From positions 1 through 6,331 of the forward strand of contig JAEWJH010000131.1 in the NCBI GenBank assembly GCA_023386635.1: 6,331 nucleotides of DNA. Reading direction: 5' to 3'. The translations under genes were made by a program, and so were the position numbers. Numbering within the stretch: the stretch's first letter is position 1; each line of letters starts with the position of its first letter. The notes under the pieces were generated by a model. It was not told the DNA's origin. It was given only the letters and a program-made list of their open reading frames with translations, and did no database searches. The DNA comes from Pseudomonadota bacterium (GTDB lineage: Bacteria; Pseudomonadota; Alphaproteobacteria; Rhizobiales; Xanthobacteraceae). Below, in pieces: positions 1 to 4,621 of this stretch.

Positions 1-153
1 GAATTGTGCCCGCCGGCGGCGCAGACGCATTTCATCGAGCGCGCGGAGCGCATCGCCGAAAGCCTCGAATTCGGTATCGCCGGCTATCACGGCGTGATGC
101 TCGGTGTCGGTGAACGTTTCCGTGGCGTGAAGCAGGGAGAGGGTTATGAGTGA
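1..153 (+). CDS. Group III truncated haemoglobin, C-terminal fragment (probable)
   Basis: This frame is open from the first base of the window and ends at TGA 151-153, giving the last 50 residues of a protein whose start lies upstream. The visible part has Cys-Pro-Pro at residues 3-5 and then an amphipathic helix, FIERAERIAESLEFGIA (residues 11-27). That helix matches my memory of the final (H) helix of alphaproteobacterial group III truncated haemoglobins, small haem proteins that bind O2 or NO. The tail GVMLGVGERFRGV also fits those proteins. The haem-ligand histidine and distal residues lie outside the window, so the call rests on a short C-terminal pattern plus context. The stop overlaps the start of the next gene by 8 nt (ATGAGTGA), so the two are probably translationally coupled, and the neighbour is an NO-damage repair-type di-iron protein. 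It could instead be an unrelated helical protein. Confidence 0.55.
   Translation, partial: ELCPPAAQTHFIERAERIAESLEFGIAGYHGVMLGVGERFRGVKQGEGYE
136..140 (+). promoter_or_regulatory. Ribosome binding site of the haemerythrin gene
   Basis: GGAGA lies inside the purine-rich run GGGAGAGGG, 5 nt before ATG 146. It sits within the coding end of the upstream gene and supports the ATG 146 start. Confidence 0.6.
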
Positions 154-661
154 GACAGTCGCGCACGATATGGCTCGGGACATCGCTTATGACGTCGCCG
201 ATGCGCCGCAGGAAACCGGCGCGCTGATCGATCATATCCTCGCCCGTTATCATGAGACGCATCGCCGGGAATTGCCGGAACTGGTGCGGCTCGCGCGCAA
301 GGTCGAGGCCGTGCATGCCGGGCATGCCGGCGTGCCGCACGGGCTGGCGGAGATGCTGCAGCGGATCCTCGGCGAGATCGAAGTGCACATGAAGAAGGAA
401 GAGCTGATCCTGTTTCCGGCGATGCGCCGCCGCGCTGCCGGCGGACTGGCCGTGCCGATCGCGCAGATGCGCCACGATCACGACGATCACGACGCCCAAT
501 TACGCGCCGTGGACGAACTGACCGGCCATTTCACGCCGCCGCAGGACGCCTGCGGCTCCTGGCGCGCGCTCTATCAGGGCACGGCGAAATTCGCCGACGA
601 TTTTGCCGCGCATCTCCATCTCGAAAACGACGTGCTGTTCCCGCGTTACGAACAGCCGTGA
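146..661 (+). CDS. Haemerythrin-domain di-iron protein, YtfE/ScdA/RIC-like, lacking the ScdA_N domain
   Basis: The 171-residue protein is a four-helix haemerythrin-like domain of the YtfE (RIC, ScdA, DnrN) type. That family has been linked to repair of iron-sulfur clusters damaged by NO or oxidants and to NO chemistry at a cytoplasmic di-iron site. From memory of E. coli YtfE, all seven iron ligands have counterparts: His36 (RYHET), His57 (VEAVH), His81 and Glu85 (HMKKEE), His112 (MRHDH), His156 and Glu160 (HLHLEND). The closing LFPRYE also matches. E. coli YtfE is about 220 residues. This one is about 50 shorter because it begins at the haemerythrin domain, so the N-terminal ScdA_N (DUF542) domain with its Cys-Cys pair is absent. 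Residues 1-24 are a non-conserved lead. ATG 146 has a good ribosome binding site and overlaps the upstream stop. A small membrane protein gene follows after 13 nt. The family call is strong; the physiological role is inferred. Confidence 0.88.
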   Translation: MSETVAHDMARDIAYDVADAPQETGALIDHILARYHETHRRELPELVRLARKVEAVHAGHAGVPHGLAEMLQRILGEIEVHMKKEELILFPAMRRRAAGGLAVPIAQMRHDHDDHDAQLRAVDELTGHFTPPQDACGSWRALYQGTAKFADDFAAHLHLENDVLFPRYEQP

Positions 662-663
662 CC

Positions 664-668
664 GGAGA
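664..668 (+). promoter_or_regulatory. Ribosome binding site of the small membrane protein gene
   Basis: GGAGA lies 6 nt before ATG 675 and just after the haemerythrin stop. It selects ATG 675 over the in-frame ATG at 603, which lies inside the haemerythrin gene. Confidence 0.55.
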
Positions 669-674
669 CAAGTC

Positions 675-806
675 ATGACCGAGCAAGGTAATCCCGTTGT
701 CATCACCGCGCAGGACGAGAATTCCGGCGCCAGCCTGATCCGCATGCTGGTGGTCGGACTGGTGCTGATCGTGATCGGAATGTTCGCGGTCGTGCTGATC
801 GCCTGA
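675..806 (+). CDS. Small single-pass membrane protein, 43 residues, unknown function
   Basis: A short frame from ATG 675 to TGA 804-806 encodes 43 residues. The first 20 are polar (MTEQGNPVVITAQDENSGAS). Residues 21-43 are almost entirely hydrophobic (Leu, Val, Ile, Met, Gly, Ala, Phe) apart from Arg23, and form one predicted transmembrane helix running to the C-terminus. No cysteine, histidine or cofactor motif is visible and I do not recognise a family. Its own GGAGA site, the 13-nt gap from the haemerythrin stop and the shared strand place it in the same transcription unit. It may tether or modulate a partner, possibly the haemerythrin or haemoglobin, but that is inference from context. 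Genes this small are often missed. A chance frame is less likely given the coherent hydrophobic helix and ribosome binding site. Confidence 0.62.
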   Translation: MTEQGNPVVITAQDENSGASLIRMLVVGLVLIVIGMFAVVLIA

Positions 807-820
807 CGCGTTCCGTCAGG
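802..820. terminator. Hairpin between convergent genes, weak terminator candidate
   Basis: CCTGACG (802-808) and CGTCAGG (814-820) form a perfect 7-bp stem with a 5-nt loop. The stem overlaps the stop of the small membrane protein gene and lies 16 nt from the stop of the convergent hydrolase gene. Its position suits a bidirectional terminator, but neither strand has a T-run after it, so termination is uncertain. Confidence 0.35.
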
Positions 821-836
821 TCAGCCCATCAGAAAG

Positions 837-1748
837 TCAGCTCGGATCGGCGATGAAGGCGCGCATCGCCGCGCCGAGCCCGTCCTCGGCGGTGTTGATG
901 TGGCCGACGATCGAGGAATGGTTGTGGCCACGCACCCACATCAGCGGCGGCGTGTGCCGCTTCGCCTGAGCGAGGCGATAGGCCAGTTCGGTGCAATAGA
1001 GATCGATCAGCGGGTTCTCGTACTGCGCCATGGCGATGAAGGTCGGCACGCTGTCGGCCGTCACATGCGACACCGGCGACATGTCGTCGAGCTGTGACGC
1101 ATCCTCGCCGTAATAGGCCGCGACCTTTTTGGCGTTGGGATTTTCCGGCAGCAGATCGGCGCGCACGCGGCCGCTGATCACCATCAGCCCGGCAATCTGC
1201 GGACCGGCCGCGCCGTGTACGCGCTTGTCATAGGCATAGGTCGCGGCATGCGCGCCGCCGGCCGAATGACCCATCAGGAAAATCTTGTCCCTGCTCCAGC
1301 CATGGTTCGCGGCGTTGTCGCGCGCCCATCGCACCACGGCGGCGATGTCCTCGCTGGCGCCGGGGAATTTGGAGTCCGGCGCGAGCCGGTAGTTCATGTT
1401 GATGCCGCTCATGCCGTGCCGCGCGAAATAGTGCGACACGTTGGAATAGATGTGCTCGTTGCGGTTGCGATGCCCTTCGGTGAAGGCGCCGCCATGGATG
1501 AAGATCACCAGCGGATGGCCCGGCGCCGCCTTGTCCGGATGGAAGATGTCGAACTGCTGCCGCTCGTGCGCGCCATAGGCGACGTCGCGTGTCACCCGCG
1601 TGGTCGGCGGTGCGCTGGCGTGGATCTTCGAGAATTCCTCGGCCATGCGCTTGACGTTGGCCGGGACGTTCTGTCCCCAGGTCGGGCCGATCTCGGAGAG
1701 CAGCGCGGTCAGCGAAGCGGGAACGGCGGGGCGGGCTGAGTCCAACAT
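837..1748 (-). CDS. Alpha/beta hydrolase, HSL/carboxylesterase-like
   Basis: The 303-residue protein belongs to the alpha/beta hydrolase fold family of esterases and arylformamidase-like enzymes. The sequence shows the oxyanion-hole motif HGGAF at 85-89, the nucleophile elbow GHSAGG at 160-165 with Ser162 as the likely nucleophile, and GHNHSS at 274-279, where His277 is the probable catalytic histidine. The acid is less obvious: Glu244 in AQYENP or Asp249 are candidates where relatives often have Asp. A YGED...SPVSHV stretch near 213-229 resembles kynurenine-formamidase-like members. No signal peptide is visible, so it is probably cytoplasmic. ATG at 1746-1748 was chosen because homology-like sequence begins just after it and the upstream frame runs into repeat DNA, but no Shine-Dalgarno sequence precedes it. 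The substrate is unknown. The gene lies 238 nt downstream of the pirin gene across a repeat cluster, so co-transcription is doubtful. Confidence 0.85.
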   Translation of the reverse strand: MLDSARPAVPASLTALLSEIGPTWGQNVPANVKRMAEEFSKIHASAPPTTRVTRDVAYGAHERQQFDIFHPDKAAPGHPLVIFIHGGAFTEGHRNRNEHIYSNVSHYFARHGMSGINMNYRLAPDSKFPGASEDIAAVVRWARDNAANHGWSRDKIFLMGHSAGGAHAATYAYDKRVHGAAGPQIAGLMVISGRVRADLLPENPNAKKVAAYYGEDASQLDDMSPVSHVTADSVPTFIAMAQYENPLIDLYCTELAYRLAQAKRHTPPLMWVRGHNHSSIVGHINTAEDGLGAAMRAFIADPS

Positions 1749-1792
1749 AGAAGCACCAGAGTTTCGTCGAGCGGTGCGCAGCGTTACCAGCC

Positions 1793-1809
1793 TTGCCGGA
1801 GGCCGGCAA
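1793..1809. repeat. Small perfect palindrome upstream of the hydrolase gene
   Basis: TTGCCGG (1793-1799) and CCGGCAA (1803-1809) form a 7-bp stem with a 3-nt loop. It lies 45 bp upstream of the hydrolase start and is the first of three tandem hairpins in this intergenic region. No T-run follows on either strand. Confidence 0.45.
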
Positions 1810-1833
1810 TGTGCGGCCGGGCCATGAAGTTGG

Positions 1834-1856
1834 ATGCGCGGGTCAAGCCCGCGCAT
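1834..1856. repeat. REP-like intergenic palindrome ('MRGLDPRI' type)
   Basis: ATGCGCGGG (1834-1842) and CCCGCGCAT (1848-1856) form a perfect 9-bp stem around the loop TCAAG. Read on the minus strand with its flanks, it would translate as MRGLDPRIQ, a phrase I recognise as a recurrent false protein start in Bradyrhizobium-type genomes. I therefore call it a member of a dispersed palindromic repeat family. The copy number in this genome cannot be seen from the window. Confidence 0.65.
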
Positions 1857-1873
1857 GACGGTCTCCCCCTCCG

Positions 1874-1955
1874 CCTCATCCTGAGAGCCTGCCCTCGGGC
1901 TCGATCCGAGGGAGCGCGCCGAAGCTCGCAGAGCGCAGGCGGGCGTCTCGAACGA
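1874..1955. repeat. Composite intergenic repeat containing an embedded hairpin
   Basis: The segment opens with CCTCATCCTGAG (1874-1885) and closes with GGGCGTCTCGAAC (1941-1953). These ends resemble a second dispersed repeat of Bradyrhizobium-type genomes. Between them is a distinct perfect hairpin, CCCTCGG (1892-1898) with CCGAGGG (1906-1912) and a 7-nt loop. Its GGCTCGATCC core is similar to, but not the same as, the TCAAG-loop palindrome just before it. The arrangement suggests one repeat inserted into or joined to another. The boundaries are approximate and the family identity comes from memory. Confidence 0.45.
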
Positions 1956-1986
1956 CAAGCAGTCGCAGTATCGCGCCGTGGAGCGA

Positions 1987-2907
1987 TCAACCCTCCGGCA
2001 GCGGAATGAACTCGGTCTCGTTCGGCACCGGCGCGAAGCGGCCGCTCTTCCAGTCTTCCTTCGCCTCTTCGATGCGCTCCTTGCGCGACGAGACGAAATT
2101 CCACCAGATGTAGCGCGGGCCTTCGAGCGCGGCACCACCGAGGAACATCATCCGCGCCGACCGCGTCGCGCGCACGGTGATCCGGTCGCCGGGACGGAAG
2201 ACGAGCAGGCGCGGCGCCTCGAACGTGTCGCCGGCGATCTCGACTTCGCCCTCGGCGAGATAGATCGCGCGTTCCTCGTGATCGGCATCGAGCGGCACGG
2301 TCGCGCCGGCATCCAGCAAAACCTCGGCATAGAACCAGTCCGACAGCATACCGACCGGCGAGGGTTTTCCGAACATCGTGCCGGCGATGACGCGCGCGGA
2401 CACGCCCGTATCCTTGATCTGCGGCAGAACGCTCGCATCGAAATGCTGGAACGTTGGATCGGTTTCCTCGTGGTCGCGCGGCAGCGCGATCCAGCTCTGG
2501 ATGCCGAACATGCCCTGACCGTTCTTGCGCTGCATATCGGGCGTGCGCTCGGAATGGGCGATGCCGCGTCCTGCGGTCATCAGATTCATGGCGCCGGGTT
2601 CGATTTCCAGCGTATTGCCTTCGCTGTCGCGGTGCATGATGCGGCCGTCGAACAGATAAGTGACGGTGGCAAGCCCGATATGCGGATGCGGGCGCACGTC
2701 CATGCCTTGCCCGGCAACCATTTGAACCGGACCCATCTGATCGAAAAAGATGAACGGGCCGACCATCTGCCGGCGTCCATGCGGCAACGCACGGCGCACA
2801 TTGAAGCCGTCACCGAGGTCGCGCACGCGCGGCACGACGACGAGTTCGAGCGCGTCGCAACTCTGCTTGTCGCCGAGCGCGGGGTCTTTGTCGGGCATCC
2901 AGCTCAT
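1987..2907 (-). CDS. Pirin family protein (first of two), 306 residues
   Basis: This is a bicupin of the pirin family. The N-terminal cupin carries the expected metal ligands: His74 and His76 in RPHPHIGLATVTYLFDG, then His118 and Glu120 in TAGRGIAHSERT, matching the HxH...HxE set of human pirin. The C-terminal cupin region includes AIYLAEGEVEIAG and a closing YIWWNFVSSRKERIEEAKEDW stretch typical of one pirin subgroup. Some pirins (E. coli YhhW, human pirin) show quercetin 2,3-dioxygenase activity, while others bind regulators or enzymes, so the substrate here is open. ATG 2905-2907 is preceded by AGGAG (complement 2913-2917) at 5-nt spacing; an alternative ATG lies three codons in. The protein is cytoplasmic, with no signal peptide. 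It lies downstream of a second pirin gene on the same strand, separated by 117 nt of repeat DNA. The two pirins differ clearly in sequence, so this is not a recent tandem duplication. Confidence 0.92.
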   Translation of the reverse strand: MSWMPDKDPALGDKQSCDALELVVVPRVRDLGDGFNVRRALPHGRRQMVGPFIFFDQMGPVQMVAGQGMDVRPHPHIGLATVTYLFDGRIMHRDSEGNTLEIEPGAMNLMTAGRGIAHSERTPDMQRKNGQGMFGIQSWIALPRDHEETDPTFQHFDASVLPQIKDTGVSARVIAGTMFGKPSPVGMLSDWFYAEVLLDAGATVPLDADHEERAIYLAEGEVEIAGDTFEAPRLLVFRPGDRITVRATRSARMMFLGGAALEGPRYIWWNFVSSRKERIEEAKEDWKSGRFAPVPNETEFIPLPEG

Positions 2908-2912
2908 GGAAA

Positions 2913-2917
2913 CTCCT
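2913..2917 (-). promoter_or_regulatory. Ribosome binding site of the first pirin gene
   Basis: AGGAG on the minus strand, 5 nt before the ATG at 2907. It decides between this ATG and the in-frame ATG three codons later. Confidence 0.6.
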
Positions 2918-2937
2918 GTCTGATGGCTGGCTCGGTC

Positions 2938-2958
2938 ACCTCTCCCGCGGGGAGAGGT
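2938..2958. repeat. Intergenic hairpin 1 between the pirin genes
   Basis: ACCTCTCCC (2938-2946) and GGGAGAGGT (2950-2958) are a perfect 9-bp inverted repeat with a 3-nt spacer. The arms resemble the CTCTCCCC/GGGGAGAG palindromes common between alphaproteobacterial genes. It lies 20 nt upstream of the ribosome binding site of the downstream pirin gene. Confidence 0.6.
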
Positions 2959-2978
2959 CGCCTTGCGAGCGTCGCGAA

Positions 2979-3005
2979 CTCCCTCTCCCTGTCAGGGAGA
3001 GGGAG
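2979..3005. repeat. Intergenic hairpin 2 between the pirin genes
   Basis: CTCCCTCTCCC (2979-2989) and GGGAGAGGGAG (2995-3005) form a perfect 11-bp stem around TGTCA; formal symmetry extends to 13 bp per arm. The arms share CCTCTCCC/GGGAGAGG with hairpin 1, so the two could also pair with each other. It begins 19 nt after the stop of the second pirin gene. It may terminate or process the transcript, but no T-run follows on the minus strand. Confidence 0.6.
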
Positions 3006-3024
3006 CATAGTGCGCCGAGCAGCA

Positions 3025-3930
3025 TCACTGCTTGATGAACGTGCCGGCGCGTAACTCGGACACCGCCTGCTGCAGTTCGGCGTCGGTGTTCATCACGATC
3101 GGCCCGTACCAGGCGACCGGCTCCTCGATCGGCTTGCCGGAGACGAGCAGGAAGCGCACGCCTTCCTCGCCGGCCTGCACGGTCACTTCATCGCCGCGGT
3201 CGAACACGATCAGCGAGCGGTTGCCGGTCTGCTCGCGCAGCTTGATCTCCTGGCCGTTGACCTCCTTCTCGGTCAGCACGCCGAACGGCTGCGACGCCGC
3301 GACGAACGCGCCGGAGCCGGCGAAGATATAGGCGAAGGCGTGCCGGTCGACCTCGACCTTGAAAGTCTTCTTCCGTCCGGGCGGAACGGAAATGTCGAGA
3401 TAGCGCGGATCGGCCGCGACGCCCTCGACCGGGCCTTTCTTGCCCCAGAAGTCGCCGGTGATGACGCGCACCTTGGTGCCGTCGTCGTCGGTGATCTCCG
3501 GAATGTCCTTCGCCTTGATGTCCTGATAGCGCGGCCTGGTCATCTTCAGCGCGCGCGGCAGGTTGGCCCAGAGTTGGAAGCCGTGCATCCGGCCCTGCGC
3601 GTCACCGCGCGGCATCTCCTGATGCATGATGCCGGAACCCGCCGTCATCCATTGGACATCCCCGGCGCCGAGCACGCCGCGGTTGCCGAGGCTGTCGCCG
3701 TGATCGACCTCGCCGGCGAGCACATAGGTGATGGTCTCGATGCCGCGATGCGGGTGCCAAGGAAAGCCGGCCGCGTACTCATCGGGATTGTCGTTGCGGA
3801 AATCGTCGAGCAGCAGGAACGGGTCGAATTCCTTGGTGTCGCCGAAGCCGAACGCGCGGCGCAGATGCACGCCGGCGCCTTCGAGGGTCGGGCGCGATTG
3901 GGAAATGCTCTTCACAGGACGGATGGACAT
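3025..3930 (-). CDS. Pirin family protein (second of two), 301 residues
   Basis: This is a classic pirin. The N-terminal cupin has WHPHRGIETITYVLAGEV with His59 and His61, then WMTAGSGIMHQEM with His103 and Glu105, completing the four-ligand metal site. The C-terminal cupin (about 175-265) contains HAFAYIFAGSGAF and an RGDEVTVQAGEEGVRFLLVSG strand region. The ending PVAWYGPIVMNTDAELQQAVSELRAGTF is the usual pirin tail. Relatives include quercetinase-active YhhW-like proteins; the substrate here is unknown. ATG 3928-3930 is supported by a GGAAAGG site (complement 3939-3945) about 8 nt upstream. The open frame continues upstream into the flavoprotein gene, but that part is out of frame with the real gene there. 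The flavoprotein gene ends 80 nt upstream on the same strand, with an 8-bp hairpin in the gap, so the genes may form one unit controlled from the HxlR/flavoprotein divergent region. Confidence 0.93.
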   Translation of the reverse strand: MSIRPVKSISQSRPTLEGAGVHLRRAFGFGDTKEFDPFLLLDDFRNDNPDEYAAGFPWHPHRGIETITYVLAGEVDHGDSLGNRGVLGAGDVQWMTAGSGIMHQEMPRGDAQGRMHGFQLWANLPRALKMTRPRYQDIKAKDIPEITDDDGTKVRVITGDFWGKKGPVEGVAADPRYLDISVPPGRKKTFKVEVDRHAFAYIFAGSGAFVAASQPFGVLTEKEVNGQEIKLREQTGNRSLIVFDRGDEVTVQAGEEGVRFLLVSGKPIEEPVAWYGPIVMNTDAELQQAVSELRAGTFIKQ

Positions 3931-3938
3931 GATGTTTG

Positions 3939-3945
3939 CCTTTCC
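3939..3945 (-). promoter_or_regulatory. Ribosome binding site of the second pirin gene
   Basis: GGAAAGG on the minus strand, 8 nt before the ATG at 3930. It directly abuts the base of the hairpin at 3946-3973, so folding could affect its accessibility. Confidence 0.5.
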
Positions 3946-3973
3946 GGGATCGCCCCATCGTGGCAGCGATCCC
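3946..3973 (-). promoter_or_regulatory. Leader hairpin next to the pirin ribosome binding site
   Basis: GGGATCGC (3946-3953) and GCGATCCC (3966-3973) form a perfect 8-bp stem with a 12-nt loop in the 80-nt gap between the flavoprotein and pirin genes. CCA/TGG inside the loop could add three pairs. There is no T-run, so it is more likely an mRNA-stability or translation element than a terminator. The function is inferred from position only. Confidence 0.4.
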
Positions 3974-4010
3974 TTATGCGAGGTGAGTCTTTCGTCGTCG
4001 TGAGCGGTCG

Positions 4011-4562
4011 TCAGGCCTTGTGCTTGCCGACCAGACCCGCGAGCTGATCGAGGAAGCCCTTGAGGAATGTCTTGGTGTCGTCGCTGGCAAAGTTGCCCTG
4101 CGCGTCGATCAGGTCCGGCTTGAACAGGATATAGGCTTCGCCGCCGGTGAGGGTGACGCCCTGAGCGCCGAGGATCTGCCGCAGATGCTGCTGCGCCAGC
4201 GCGGTGCTGATGACGCCGGCCGAGGTGCCGGTGACGGCGGCGATCTTGCCGGTCCAGCTGTTCTTGCCCCACGGCCGCGCGCCCCAGTCGATCGCGTTCT
4301 TCAGCGCGGCGGGAATCGAGCGGCTGTGCTCGGGCGTGACGAACAGCAGGCCATCGGCCGCGGCGATCTCGGATTTGAAGCGGACCACGCTCGGGGCGAG
4401 GTTGCCTTCGTCGTCCTGGTTGTAGAGTGGCAGGTCGTCGATCCGTGGGAAAGTGAAGGTCATCTTGTCGGCACCGAGCTTGGCGAGGGCCTCGGCCAGC
4501 TTGCGGTTGATGGATTCCCGGCGAGTGCTGCCGACGATGACGGCGATCTTGAAAGACGACAT
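4011..4562 (-). CDS. NAD(P)H-dependent FMN reductase / quinone reductase-like flavoprotein
   Basis: The 183-residue protein has the flavodoxin-like fold of the NADPH-dependent FMN reductase family (ChrR/YieF, azoreductase and SsuE-like relatives). These cytoplasmic flavoenzymes pass two electrons from NAD(P)H to FMN, quinones, azo dyes or metal ions. Visible motifs are the FMN-phosphate loop GSTRRESINRKLA (11-23), LPLYNQD (44-50), the signature TPEHSRSIPAALKNAIDW (76-93) and GTSAGVISTALAQQHLRQIL (112-131). The signature normally reads TPEYN; here His79 replaces the usual Tyr and Ser80 the usual Asn, at the flavin-facing loop. Length is normal. ATG 4560-4562 follows AGAAGG (complement 4573-4578) at 10-nt spacing, which is slightly long. 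It is divergent from an HxlR regulator across 48 nt and first in line before two pirins. This suggests induction by electrophiles or quinones, but the true substrate is not shown by sequence. Confidence 0.9.
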   Translation of the reverse strand: MSSFKIAVIVGSTRRESINRKLAEALAKLGADKMTFTFPRIDDLPLYNQDDEGNLAPSVVRFKSEIAAADGLLFVTPEHSRSIPAALKNAIDWGARPWGKNSWTGKIAAVTGTSAGVISTALAQQHLRQILGAQGVTLTGGEAYILFKPDLIDAQGNFASDDTKTFLKGFLDQLAGLVGKHKA

Positions 4563-4568
4563 GGGAGT

Positions 4569-4587
4569 GTTACCTTCTGGAGGTTAC
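4569..4587. promoter_or_regulatory. Candidate operator in the hxlR-flavoprotein divergent region
   Basis: GTTACCT (4569-4575) and AGGTTAC (4581-4587) form an inverted repeat with 7-nt arms, one mismatch and a 5-nt centre. It is the only clear dyad in the 48-nt divergent gap and overlaps the ribosome binding site of the flavoprotein gene. HxlR-family proteins often bind dyads next to their own genes, so this is a candidate site for the adjacent regulator. Confidence 0.45.
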
Positions 4588-4590
4588 GAA

Positions 4591-4621
4591 TTGATACCAA
4601 GGCTAGATAGATGACTGCCAA
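4591..4621 (-). promoter_or_regulatory. Possible sigma70-like promoter for the flavoprotein gene
   Basis: On the minus strand TTGGCA (complement 4616-4621) is followed by TATCAA (complement 4591-4596) with TG one base upstream of it. The spacer is 19 bp, longer than ideal, and the -10 match is 4 of 6. If used, transcription would start over the 4569-4587 dyad, suiting repression. Confidence 0.25.
4599..4602 (+). promoter_or_regulatory. Ribosome binding site for hxlR start at 4611
   Basis: AAGG lies 8 nt before ATG 4611. A second, stronger AGAAGG at 4631-4636 lies 4 nt before the in-frame ATG 4641, so the real start is undecided between the two. Confidence 0.4.

Noticed and set aside
32..499. 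Minus-strand frame of 155 codons opposite the haemoglobin and haemerythrin genes
   Set aside because: It is a shadow frame, rich in Arg and His, with no motif and opposite two supported genes.
603..674. Earlier start for the small membrane protein at ATG 603
   Set aside because: This part lies inside the haemerythrin gene in another frame and has no reason to be translated; ATG 675 has its own ribosome binding site.
1793..1955. CRISPR array or tRNA/rRNA gene in the hairpin-rich gap
   Set aside because: The palindromes differ in sequence, spacing is irregular, there are no regular direct repeats with unique spacers, and no tRNA cloverleaf elements are visible.
1749..2138. N-terminal extension of the alpha/beta hydrolase by up to 130 residues
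   Set aside because: The extension translates palindromic repeats (MRGLDPRI) and the end of the pirin gene; it is Arg/Ser-rich and lacks a domain.
1978..3054. Long plus-strand frame of 358 codons opposite the first pirin gene
   Set aside because: It is the antisense shadow of a clear pirin gene in GC-rich DNA, runs through intergenic hairpins, is rich in Arg/His/Ala and shows no family motif.
3931..4272. Fusion-like extension of the second pirin into the flavoprotein gene
   Set aside because: The extension is an alternative frame of the flavoprotein gene; the pirin has its own ribosome binding site and a normal length from 3930.
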